Assembly: GCA_005887925.1 (NCBI GenBank) | Contig: VBLP01000288.1 | Coordinates: 1 to 38,783 of the forward strand | Direction: 5' to 3' | DNA: 38,783 bases | Source of the DNA: Deltaproteobacteria bacterium | GTDB taxonomy: Bacteria > Myxococcota_A > Polyangia > Haliangiales > Haliangiaceae | Part shown: positions 17,075 through 24,973 of the stretch, piece by piece | Numbering within the stretch: the stretch's first letter is position 1 | Layout of the letters: each line of letters opens with the position of its first letter | Made by a program: the position numbers and the translations under genes | Notes under the pieces: model-generated | Told to the model about the DNA's origin: nothing | What the model saw: only the letters and a program-made list of their open reading frames with translations | Database searches by the model: none

Positions 17075-18037
17075 TCACGGCCGCGTGGCTTGCAGGAAGC
17101 TCTCGATCGCCGGCCACACCAGGTCCGGCCGTTCCACATACGGAAAATGCGACGCGCCCGGCACCTTGACCAGCTTCGCCGCCGGCATCGCCGCCGTCCA
17201 CTCCTCGACCAGGTCGATCGGGATCGCATCGCTCTCGCCGTGGATGACCAGGGTCGGCGCCTTGACCGCGGCGAGGCCGGGCCGGAAGTCCCAGTCGCCG
17301 AGCGATTCCGACGTGTGCGGGCCCGCGACGCTCATGCCCGCCCGGATCGCATCGCCGCCCGCGCTGCAGAAGTCGCCCGTCACGCGGCTCGCCAGCTCCG
17401 GGCGATCGACGCGCGGCTTGACCCCGATCGCCCAGTACGCGCGGCACGCCGCCACCGGATCCGGCCCGTGGACCATCGCATCCTCGAGCCGGGCCATCTC
17501 GGCGCGCTCCTCGGGCGTCAGCCGGCCCTCCAGCGTCGCGCCGTAGCGCTTCTCGAAGTCCCCGGCGCGCGGCGGCACGGGCCCCAGGAAGATCATCCGC
17601 GCCACCCGATCCGGATGCGCGATCGCATAGCTCGCCGCGATCGCCGGGCCGAACGAGTGCGCGACGAGCGTCATGCGGCCGAGGCCGAAATGCGCGCGCA
17701 GCGCGTCCAGATCGGCGACATGGCGCGCCATCGTGAACAGCGCCGGATCGTCGCGCAAGAGCTCCGAGCGCCCGGCGCCGCGCTGATCGTAGAACACCAG
17801 CCGGTGCCGCTCCGCCAGCGGCGCGAAGTCCGGCACCATGTAGCCACTGTCCATCCCCGGTCCGCCGTGGATCATCACCAGCACGTCCGGCCCGCGGCCG
17901 ACCACCCGATAGAACAGCTTCGCACCATCGCCCGCGAACTGCCCCTCTTCGGCAACGCCCGCCGGAGACGCCGGCGCGCTCGCATGACAGCCCAGCAGCA
18001 TCGCGATCCAGGGTACCAGCAGGTTCTTGCTCCGCAC
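17075..18037 (-). CDS. Lipoprotein alpha/beta hydrolase, proline iminopeptidase-like
   Basis: 320 residues. A lipoprotein signal (VPWIAMLLGC, lipobox cysteine at residue 17) predicts a membrane-anchored periplasmic enzyme. The fold has the oxyanion motif HGGPG, the strand motif FYDQRGAGRS and the nucleophile elbow VAHSFGPA, followed by a helical cap and late GESD and ASHFPY motifs that supply the acid and histidine. HGGPG plus DQRGxGxS is typical of the proline iminopeptidase/S33 family, so aminopeptidase or ester hydrolysis is likely. It starts 140 bases from the toxin gene on the other strand and is not in an operon. Substrate unknown. Confidence 0.85.
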   Translation of the reverse strand: MRSKNLLVPWIAMLLGCHASAPASPAGVAEEGQFAGDGAKLFYRVVGRGPDVLVMIHGGPGMDSGYMVPDFAPLAERHRLVFYDQRGAGRSELLRDDPALFTMARHVADLDALRAHFGLGRMTLVAHSFGPAIAASYAIAHPDRVARMIFLGPVPPRAGDFEKRYGATLEGRLTPEERAEMARLEDAMVHGPDPVAACRAYWAIGVKPRVDRPELASRVTGDFCSAGGDAIRAGMSVAGPHTSESLGDWDFRPGLAAVKAPTLVIHGESDAIPIDLVEEWTAAMPAAKLVKVPGASHFPYVERPDLVWPAIESFLQATRP

Positions 18038-18177
18038 GGCCGGACCATCGCACGGAACACGCCGGGATGTTTTCTGGCGCGCTCCGCTGTCCTCCGTGAT
18101 TCTTGCGACCCGGCCATGGTCAGGAAGAAGGAGAAGCGCCCAGCGCCCACACCGCAGAGAGGAACAGCTCGTGCGCC

Positions 18178-18594
18178 GTGGCGTATCCAGTTTTCAAACG
18201 GCACATGGACGAGGATCCGGCGCAGCCGGTGCCCGCCCGCGAGTTTCTCGATCGCTGCCCTACCGCGGTGGCCGCGAAGCTCGTCGCCGTGGTGAAGGCC
18301 GTTGCAGACGCACCGCCACCTGCTATCAGCGGCCGCTGGAAGAGGGAAGCGATGCATGGCGACATGAATGGCTTCTATGAAGTCCGCGTGGACGGCCCGA
18401 AGCGCCACCACTATCGGCTGTTCTGTGTGCTCGAGCGTGAGGGAGCGAAGGTCGGTCTCGGAGGGCCGAGCCTGGTGGTCATCGCGGGCAAGGACAAGCC
18501 ATTCCGCACGGTGCTCGCGGCAGCAGACTATGCAGAGGTAAGGCACCTCGGGCGCGAGTACCTATCACACATCCCACGCAGCATCGAGCGATGA
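18178..18594 (+). CDS. HigB/RelE-type toxin, phage Gp49-like family
   Basis: 138 residues from GTG 18178. The pattern matches this toxin family: WKREAMHGDMNGFYEVRVDGPKRHHYRLFCVLE, then the strand SLVVIAGKDKPFRT and the end DYAEVRHLGREYL. Such proteins cut mRNA on the ribosome. The GTG is preferred because the protein match begins with AYPVFKRH; a TTG at 18103 would extend the frame but adds unrelated residues. AGAGGAA lies 14 bases upstream, a little far. The antitoxin-like gene lies next to it but on the opposite strand, end to end with only three bases between, instead of co-directional, so this pair cannot be a normal operon. Confidence 0.78.
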   Translation: MAYPVFKRHMDEDPAQPVPAREFLDRCPTAVAAKLVAVVKAVADAPPPAISGRWKREAMHGDMNGFYEVRVDGPKRHHYRLFCVLEREGAKVGLGGPSLVVIAGKDKPFRTVLAAADYAEVRHLGREYLSHIPRSIER

Positions 18595-18597
18595 GGC

Positions 18598-18939
18598 TCA
18601 TGCGCGCGCGCCGTCGGATATCTGCCTCGATGGCCGATTCGGCACGAGCTCGAGGTGGAAGCCGAGAGCGGCGGCCAGCTTCAGCACCGTGGCGAGTGTT
18701 GGGTTCGAGTCGGTGGCGGTGAACAGGCGCCGCACGATCTCCGGCCGGGCCTCGATCTGCCGAGCGAGTTCGGCCTTGCTCACCCCCACGAGCAGGCGAG
18801 CGTGGTCGAGCGCCCGTATGAGGGCGTCGGTGGAGTCGATGACCGCGCGCGCCTCCGTGTATGCCGAAGCGAACGCGGGATCCTTCATCCGGCGGTCAAA
18901 GTACCTGTCGAAAGCCGTCTTCTTGCGAGGCATCGGCAT
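18598..18939 (-). CDS. HigA-like XRE antitoxin
   Basis: 113 residues from ATG 18939 (an ATG two codons later is equally possible). The N-terminal part (DRRMKDPAFASAYTEARAVIDSTDALIRALDHAR) is the helical arm found in antitoxins of this class. It is followed by a Cro/C1-type helix-turn-helix (VSKAELARQIEARPEIVRRLFTATDSNPTLATVLKLAAALGFHLELV). It should bind DNA upstream of itself and neutralise a HigB-type toxin. Here it converges with a HigB-like gene. The upstream minus-strand DNA has an AT-rich TTATATGTTACGTACA region, probably promoter or operator. Confidence 0.78.
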   Translation of the reverse strand: MPMPRKKTAFDRYFDRRMKDPAFASAYTEARAVIDSTDALIRALDHARLLVGVSKAELARQIEARPEIVRRLFTATDSNPTLATVLKLAAALGFHLELVPNRPSRQISDGARA

Positions 18940-19001
18940 CACCCCACTGTACGTAACATATAAGTCACGCACAGGCAAGCGCCGAGCCGCCGCCGGGCCT
19001 G

Positions 19002-19877
19002 CTAGCGGCCGGAGGCGTCGATCACGGGCGGCTCGCCGGCGACGCCGCGGATGAACATGGCCTGGGCGCCGTGGGCGAGGTAGCGGCCCTCGTCGTCCCA
19101 GACGTCGACGTCGGAGATCGCCCAGCCGGCGCGGGCGCGCCGCGAGGTGATCGCGCAGAGCAGCCACTCGCGCGAGGTGTCGTCGATGACGTAGGTGGTG
19201 AGATCGAGGCTCGGCGCGTGGAAGCGGTAGCTGCCCGGGCCGATCGCGCGGTGGAGCGCGGCCGGCATCATGTCGATCAGCGGCATCAGCGCGAGGCGAT
19301 CGAGCCGGCCGTGTGCGTCGCGCTGCGGGGTGCGGTAGCGCACCCAGCGGGCATAGCGCGGCGGACCCGCGGCCTCGCCGTCGTGGCCGAACCGGGCGCC
19401 GTCGGCGATCCGGTACTCGAGCTGCTGGTGGAACCGCAGGAGGACGTGCGGGCTGGAGCGCGACGCGTTGTCGACCGACAGCGCGTCGGCGAGCGAGCGC
19501 ACGCGCGGGAGCGGCACGCCGCGCACGTCGGGGCCCTTGCGCTCGCGCAAAAACGTCGCGAGCACCTCGAGGCCGGGCTCGCCGGAGGCGTCGTGCAGCG
19601 CCACGCGGACCTGCGCCGCGCTGCCGCCGCGCCGCAGCACGACCACGTCGGACACGAGCGGTCCGTGCTTGATCGGCGTGCAGAAGATCGTGGTCGCCGA
19701 GGCGAAGCGCAGCGCGGGGTCTGCGAGCTCGGCGGCGGCCGCGCGCAGCGCGCAGGTCATCACCACGCCGCCCGACGGCAACAGGAAGTCCCAGTGGTGG
19801 GGCAGCAGGGTGTGGTAGCGGCCGGGCGTGTGGGAGTCGGCGCGCGCGGCGGTGTCGACGGCGAGATCGGCGAACAT
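19002..19877 (-). CDS. Acyl-CoA thioesterase, double-hotdog (TesB-like)
   Basis: 291 residues. The N-terminal half starts MFADLAVDT and includes GGVVMTCALRAAAAELADP, and the second half has YRFHAPSLDLTTYVIDDTSREWLLCAITSRRARAGWAISDVDVWDDEGRYLAHGAQAMF, the signature order of a TesB-type tandem hotdog thioesterase: an aspartate and a serine/threonine of the active site, then the aromatic/acid end. It would hydrolyse acyl-CoA in the cytoplasm. AAGGTA lies eight bases before ATG 19877. An upstream in-frame ATG at 19940 overlaps the sigma-factor stop (ATGA) and would add 21 residues including a repeated LIAAQR; either start could be used, and the overlap suggests cotranscription with the ECF factor. 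Confidence 0.82.
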   Translation of the reverse strand: MFADLAVDTAARADSHTPGRYHTLLPHHWDFLLPSGGVVMTCALRAAAAELADPALRFASATTIFCTPIKHGPLVSDVVVLRRGGSAAQVRVALHDASGEPGLEVLATFLRERKGPDVRGVPLPRVRSLADALSVDNASRSSPHVLLRFHQQLEYRIADGARFGHDGEAAGPPRYARWVRYRTPQRDAHGRLDRLALMPLIDMMPAALHRAIGPGSYRFHAPSLDLTTYVIDDTSREWLLCAITSRRARAGWAISDVDVWDDEGRYLAHGAQAMFIRGVAGEPPVIDASGR

Positions 19878-19899
19878 CGCGGGGTACCTTAACGCAATG

Positions 19900-19939
19900 C
19901 GCTGCGCGGCGATCAGCCCGCGCCGCTGCGCGGCGATCA
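19900..19939 (-). repeat. Short direct repeat at the sigma-factor/thioesterase junction
   Basis: A 16-base sequence CGCTGCGCGGCGATCA is present at 19900-19915 and again at 19924-19939, 24 bases apart. The second copy covers the ECF stop codon. The reading frame translates it as repeated IAAQR, so this could be a small slippage duplication in the leader of the thioesterase. Confidence 0.6.
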
Positions 19940-20440
19940 TGCGGCGGGCCGCCGGCGGGCGCACACCACCTCGCCGCGCTCGGTCAGCCGCTGCTTGAGC
20001 AGCGCGCGCGCCCGGCTGATCCGCACGCCGACGGTGCCCTTGGCGATGTTGAGCTGGCGCGCGATGTCCTTGTAGCTCCTGGATTCGAACGCAAACATGC
20101 GGAACGTCTCGCGCAGCGCCGGCGGCAGCGCCGACACCTCGCGCTCGATGGCGCTGGTGTCGAGGTCCTGCCACCACGGCCGCGCCGCGGTCTCGGCCGC
20201 CACGTCGTCGACCTCGTCGTTGACGACCACGCGCGCCGCGCGGTTGTGGCGGAGCCGGTCGATGATCAGGTGGCGCAGCACCACGCCCATCCAGGCCTGC
20301 GGATTGTCGACGGGCGCCCGGTACGGGGCGGAGCGCACCCAGCGCTCGAGGACGTCCTGCGCGAGGTCCTCGGGGTCGGAGCAGCCGCGGCCGAACCGCC
20401 GGGCGAGGCCTACAACGTATCGACGATGCTCGTGAATCAT
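19937..20440 (-). CDS. ECF sigma factor (sigma70 family)
   Basis: 167 residues from ATG 20440. Region 2 reads YVVGLARRFGRGCSDPEDLAQDVLERWVR with the polymerase-binding DPEDLAQDV motif and a DNA-opening helix. Region 4 (LPPALRETFRMFAFESRSYKDIARQLNIAKGTVGVRISRARALLKQRL) is a typical helix-turn-helix. There is no anti-sigma factor gene next to it, so activity may be set by an unlinked partner or by expression. It lies between GH57 and the thioesterase on the same strand. Upstream on the minus strand is TGTAACACCCGG, close to motifs ECF factors recognise, so autoregulation is possible. Targets unknown. Confidence 0.88.
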   Translation of the reverse strand: MIHEHRRYVVGLARRFGRGCSDPEDLAQDVLERWVRSAPYRAPVDNPQAWMGVVLRHLIIDRLRHNRAARVVVNDEVDDVAAETAARPWWQDLDTSAIEREVSALPPALRETFRMFAFESRSYKDIARQLNIAKGTVGVRISRARALLKQRLTERGEVVCARRRPAA

Positions 20441-20585
20441 GCTGACCGGCGCTTGCACACGCAATCTCCCTGGCCGCGGCTCGGGGTCCGTCGCGCCCTG
20501 CTCGCGACGGCCGAGGCGGCCTTTCCCTGGTAGTTGCAGCAACCGGCCGGGTGTTACAGCGCGGCCGAGCTTGCCCGGATCAGCG

Positions 20586-23009
20586 TCAGCGGACGGCGAG
20601 CCGGAGCGCGCGGGCCAGCCGCTCGAGGTTGGCGGCGGCCTGGGCGGAGTCGTCGTCGCCGGCGGCCCCGCGGCGCCGCAGGTCGGGCAGCCGGTCGAGC
20701 AGGCGCCAGGTCGCGTTCTGGGCGAGCCACAGATCGACCGCGCTGCGCATCCGGGCCGCGACCTCGGCGGCGCGGGCGATGGTGTCGAGGGCCGCGACAT
20801 CGAGCGTCCCGTCGGGCCCGACCACGTGCTCTATCAGCCGGCGCAGGCCCTCGCTGGCGGCGAGCGCGATCTCGGGGGTGTCGAGGCTGACCTTGACGTC
20901 GAGCGCCTCGATGATGTGCTCGCGCAGCTGCGAGAAGCTCGCATGGTCGGCGCGCAGGGTGCCGAGCACGCGGCGGCGCAGCGTGGCCTCGGCGATCGCG
21001 TGCAGGACCTCGGGCACCGGCAGGTCGTGGGCGACCAGCCAGCGGATCAGCGGCGCGTGGCGATCGTAGGCGGCGGCGAGATCGGCGTCGGCGCCGGCGA
21101 GCGCATCGGCGAGCACCGCGCCCAGCACGCGCTCGCGGCTGCCCGGCAACAGCGACGACAGCGACAGCTCGTGGCCGGGGAAGTGGCGCGCGATCGCGCG
21201 CTGCGCGGCGAACACGTCGGCGGTGCGGAACGCGCCGGTCAGCTCCTCGACGATCGCGGCCCACCCGTCGCGCGGCGGCGGCGGCCGCACCCCGCCGGTC
21301 ACGTGCTGCTCGCCGAGGTGAAGGCCGGCGAAGCACAAGGTCGTCGCGATCTCGGTCAGCTGCGAGCGCACGCGGACGATGCCGGCGACCATCCGGGTCC
21401 GCCCGGTGCGGCGCTCGATGTGGTCGACGAACTCGACGTGATAGCCGTAGACGTCGATGCTGCGCGGCGCGTCGGGCTCGATCAGCGCGTGGACCGCGAC
21501 GTGCGCCGAGACCTTGGTCGAGTCGACCCGCGCCGGCTGGACGCGGCGGGTCCAGACCTGGCGGCCGTCGCCCTCCTCGGCGAGGTTGGAGCTCGCCGCG
21601 CTCAGCCGGTCGATCAGCTCGGGCTCGATCGGCGCGCCGCCGACCTCGTCGACCAGCTCGGCGACCCGCGCGGCGTACTGCATGCACTGCACGGTCTCGA
21701 TCCCCGAGAGGTCGTCGAAGTACCAGCCGCAGCTGGTGTACATGAGCATCGCGTGGCGCGCCAGCTCCATCAGCGACAGCGCCCGGACGCGCTCCTCGGG
21801 GTCGAGCGGGTGCGCGGCGTGGCTCGCGAGGAAGCGGTCGCGCGCGGCCGGCGTGCGATCGAGGACGACCGCGATGTACGCGTCGCGCGCGCCCCACGGA
21901 TCGCGGAACAGTATCCGCCCGACGTTGTCGAGCGCGGCCGCGGCCTGGTCGCGCAGCCAGTCGAAGGTGTCGCGTAGCGGCCGGCGCCAGCGCTGGTTCC
22001 AGCCCGGGTGGCCGGCGCTGCAGCCGCAGTCCTCGCGCCATCGCGCGGTGCCGTGGACGCAGCTCCACGACGTGTTCTCGGCGATCGCGACCTCCCAGGT
22101 CGCCGGCACCCGGGCGCGGAACTCGGCGTAGTTGGTCAGCCGCGTGCCGTTCCAGCCGTGCTCGACCTGCTGCAGCGCCCAGGCCAGCGCCATGTCGCCG
22201 TAGCGGTGGTGGTGGCCGTAGGTCTCGCCGTCGGTCGCGATGTGGCACAGCGTCGGGTCGCCGCCCTCGACGGCGGCGCGCGCGGTCATCCGCGAGATGA
22301 TCTGGTGGCCGTCGGCGAGCAGGCGCTCGAACGCGACCGCCTGCGAGGTCGCGCCGTCGTAGAAGAACACATCGATCGAGCGGCCCGACGGCAGCTGGCA
22401 GCGATACGCGCGGCCGGTGTCGATCGGCTGGGTCCGCCACGCGCCATCCGGCGGCCGCCACGCCCGGGCCGGGTGCGGCGCGAGCACGGCGAACGCGATG
22501 CCGTCGGCGGCGAGCGCCTCGAGCGACGGCGTGTCGACCGCGCACTCGGGCAGCCACATGCCCTCGGGCGCGCGGCCGAACCGGCGCTCGAAGTCGGCGA
22601 TGCCCCAGCGCACCTGGGTCGCGCGATCGCGCCCCGACGCGAGCGGCAGGATCATGTGGTTGTAGGCCTGGGCCATCGCCGAGCCGTGCCCGCCGAACCG
22701 CGCCGCGCTCGCGCGATCGGCGGCGATCACCGCCTCGTGCACGTCGGGCGCGTGGTCCGCGAGCCAGGACATCAGCGTCGGCCCGACGTCGAAGCTCATC
22801 CGCTGGTAGTTGTCGACGATCGCGATGATCTGGTTCGTGTTGTCGACCACCCGGGCCGCCGCGTTGGGCCGGTAGCACTGCGCGGTGACCCGCTCGTTCC
22901 AGTCGCGGTACGGGTGCGCGCTGGGCTGCGGCTCCACTGCTTCGAGCCACGGGTTCTCCCGGGGTGGCTGGTAGAAGTGGCCGTGGATGCAGATCCACTT
23001 GTCGGTCAC
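20586..23009 (-). CDS. Glycoside hydrolase family 57 (alpha-glucan enzyme)
   Basis: 807 residues from GTG 23009. The N-terminus CIHGHFYQPPRENPWLE is the GH57 signature. GMWLPECAVD carries the catalytic nucleophile glutamate and HIATDGETYGHHH the aspartate acid/base. The C-terminal 350 residues form a helical module like the DUF3536 domain seen in this subfamily. Members act on alpha-1,4/1,6-glucans as amylases, 4-alpha-glucanotransferases or branching enzymes. The gene overlaps glgB by GTGA, strongly supporting a role in glycogen-like polymer metabolism. Which of those reactions it does is not settled by sequence. Cytoplasmic; no signal peptide. Confidence 0.9.
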   Translation of the reverse strand: MTDKWICIHGHFYQPPRENPWLEAVEPQPSAHPYRDWNERVTAQCYRPNAAARVVDNTNQIIAIVDNYQRMSFDVGPTLMSWLADHAPDVHEAVIAADRASAARFGGHGSAMAQAYNHMILPLASGRDRATQVRWGIADFERRFGRAPEGMWLPECAVDTPSLEALAADGIAFAVLAPHPARAWRPPDGAWRTQPIDTGRAYRCQLPSGRSIDVFFYDGATSQAVAFERLLADGHQIISRMTARAAVEGGDPTLCHIATDGETYGHHHRYGDMALAWALQQVEHGWNGTRLTNYAEFRARVPATWEVAIAENTSWSCVHGTARWREDCGCSAGHPGWNQRWRRPLRDTFDWLRDQAAAALDNVGRILFRDPWGARDAYIAVVLDRTPAARDRFLASHAAHPLDPEERVRALSLMELARHAMLMYTSCGWYFDDLSGIETVQCMQYAARVAELVDEVGGAPIEPELIDRLSAASSNLAEEGDGRQVWTRRVQPARVDSTKVSAHVAVHALIEPDAPRSIDVYGYHVEFVDHIERRTGRTRMVAGIVRVRSQLTEIATTLCFAGLHLGEQHVTGGVRPPPPRDGWAAIVEELTGAFRTADVFAAQRAIARHFPGHELSLSSLLPGSRERVLGAVLADALAGADADLAAAYDRHAPLIRWLVAHDLPVPEVLHAIAEATLRRRVLGTLRADHASFSQLREHIIEALDVKVSLDTPEIALAASEGLRRLIEHVVGPDGTLDVAALDTIARAAEVAARMRSAVDLWLAQNATWRLLDRLPDLRRRGAAGDDDSAQAAANLERLARALRLAVR

Positions 23010-24877
23010 GATTCCGCCGCAAATACTACGACGGCGAGCGGCGGCACGGTGACCAGGAGCGAATGTTCGTGACCGCGGCACGCCACCGGCTCGGCCGGCA
23101 TCCCACCCTGGTTGCCCATCCCGCTCCCGCCGTAGACCGTCGCGTCCGAGTTGAGGACCTCGCGCCAGAACCCGCGGCGCGGCACGCCGATCCGGTAGCC
23201 CTCGCGCGGCACCGGCGTGAAGTTGGCGACCACGACGATCGAGCAGTCACCGGCCTCGCCGTGGCGGGCGTAGACCAGCACGCAGGCCTCGCGGTCGTCG
23301 CCGACCAGCCAGCGCATCCCCCAGGGCTCGCAGTCGCCGACGTGCAGGGCGCGATACGCCCGGTAGGTCGCGTTGAGATCGGCGACCCAGCGCTGGAGGC
23401 CGTCGTGCGCCGGGTGCCCCGCGATCGCCCAGTCGAGCTCGCCGTCGTGGTTCCACTCGCTCCACACCCCGAGCTCGCCGCCCATGAACAGCAGCTTCTT
23501 GCCCGGCAAGGTCCACTGGTAGCCCAGGAGCAGGCGCAGGGTCGCGTACTTCTGCCACGGGTCGCCCGGCAGCTTGGCGAGCAGCGAGCGCTTGCCGTGG
23601 ACGACCTCGTCGTGCGACAGCGGCAGCACGAAGTTCTCGGAGAACGCATACACCGAGCGAAACGTCAGCTCGTTGTAGTGCCAGCGCCGGTGGATCGGGT
23701 CGCGCGCCATGAAGCCGAGCGTGTCGTGCATCCAGCCCAGGTCCCACTTGTAGCCGAAGCCCAGCCCGCCGGACTCGGGCGGCCGCGACACGCCGCCCCA
23801 CGCCGTCGACTCCTCGGCGATGGTCTGGACGTCGGGGAACGCGGTGTACACGGCGCGGTTGCAGTGCTGCAGGAAGCTGATCGCGTCGCGGTCGTGGTTC
23901 GAGCCGTCCTCGTTGGGCACCCACTCGCCCGGCTTGCGCGAGTAGTCGCGGTACAGCATCGAGGCCACGCCGTCGACCCGCAGGCCGTCGACGTGGTAGC
24001 GGTCGAGCCACGAGATCGCCGACGAGATCAGAAACGATCGGACCTCGTGGCGGCCGTAGTTGAAGATGTAGCTGGTCCAGTCGGGATGGAAGCCGCGGCG
24101 CGGGTCGGCGTGCTCGAACAGGTGCGTGCCGTCGAACAGGCCCAGGCCGTGCGCGTCGGTCGGGAAGTGCGCCGGCACCCAGTCGATGATCACGCCGACC
24201 CCCAGCTGGTGCAGCCCGTCGATCATCGCCATCAGGTCGTCGGGCGCGCCGTAGCGCGTGGTCGGCGCGAAGTAGCCGGTCACCTGGTAGCCCCACGAGC
24301 CGTAGAACGGGTGCTCCATCAGCGGCATCAGCTCGACGTGGCTGAACCCGAGGCGCTGGACGTGCTCGCCGAGCCGCGCGCCGAGCTCGCGGTAGCCCAG
24401 CACCTCGTTGTGGTCGCGCCGCCATGATCCGGCGTGGGCCTCGTAGATGCTGACCGGCGCCGAGCGCGCGAAGCGCTGACCGCGGGTCGCCATCCACGCC
24501 GCGTCGCCCCACTCGTGGTTCGGCTGCCAGACGATCGACGCCGTCGCCGGCGGGTGCTCGGCGCGCGCGGCGAACGGGTCGGCCTTGTCGCGGATCACCC
24601 CGTCGCGGCCGGTGATGGCAAACTTGTACCGGGCCCCGTGGCCGATCCCCGCGACCACGCCCTCCCAGATCCCGGAAGACCCGCGCATCGCCAGCGAGTC
24701 GCGGCCCGGACGCCAGGAATTCCAGTCACCTATCACGCCGACCGCGGTGGCATTCGGTGCCCACACCGAAAAGTACGTCGCACCGGACACCACATGGGCG
24801 CCTAACTTGTCATGAAGCCGGTAATGTGTGCCCTGGTTGAACAGGTACAGGTCGTCGGAGGTGAGCAGCGAGGTCAC
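23006..24877 (-). CDS. glgB: 1,4-alpha-glucan branching enzyme GlgB
   Basis: 623 residues from GTG 24877. The N-terminal carbohydrate-binding beta domain (FSVWAPNATAVGVIGDWNSW) leads to a GH13 barrel. Active-site residues are D302 in GLRVDGVASML, E355 in TIAEESTAW and D423 in LSHDEVVHGK; the branching-enzyme motifs EAHAGSWRR and FYGSWGYQVTGYFAPTTRYG are present. It transfers alpha-1,4 chains to make alpha-1,6 branches in glycogen. The C-terminal beta domain ends at VVVFAAES. An ATG at 24931 would add 18 basic residues. Divergent from the serine hydrolase gene; cotranscribed with the GH57 gene downstream. Confidence 0.93.
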   Translation of the reverse strand: MTSLLTSDDLYLFNQGTHYRLHDKLGAHVVSGATYFSVWAPNATAVGVIGDWNSWRPGRDSLAMRGSSGIWEGVVAGIGHGARYKFAITGRDGVIRDKADPFAARAEHPPATASIVWQPNHEWGDAAWMATRGQRFARSAPVSIYEAHAGSWRRDHNEVLGYRELGARLGEHVQRLGFSHVELMPLMEHPFYGSWGYQVTGYFAPTTRYGAPDDLMAMIDGLHQLGVGVIIDWVPAHFPTDAHGLGLFDGTHLFEHADPRRGFHPDWTSYIFNYGRHEVRSFLISSAISWLDRYHVDGLRVDGVASMLYRDYSRKPGEWVPNEDGSNHDRDAISFLQHCNRAVYTAFPDVQTIAEESTAWGGVSRPPESGGLGFGYKWDLGWMHDTLGFMARDPIHRRWHYNELTFRSVYAFSENFVLPLSHDEVVHGKRSLLAKLPGDPWQKYATLRLLLGYQWTLPGKKLLFMGGELGVWSEWNHDGELDWAIAGHPAHDGLQRWVADLNATYRAYRALHVGDCEPWGMRWLVGDDREACVLVYARHGEAGDCSIVVVANFTPVPREGYRIGVPRRGFWREVLNSDATVYGGSGMGNQGGMPAEPVACRGHEHSLLVTVPPLAVVVFAAES

Positions 24878-24973
24878 GTCGGGGCGAGAATACCCAGCCC
24901 CGCGCACGCGGCGACCGCAGGTCCCCCTCATCTATCTCGTCCACCTGTACGCCGGTGGGAGTATGGTGTGCAA

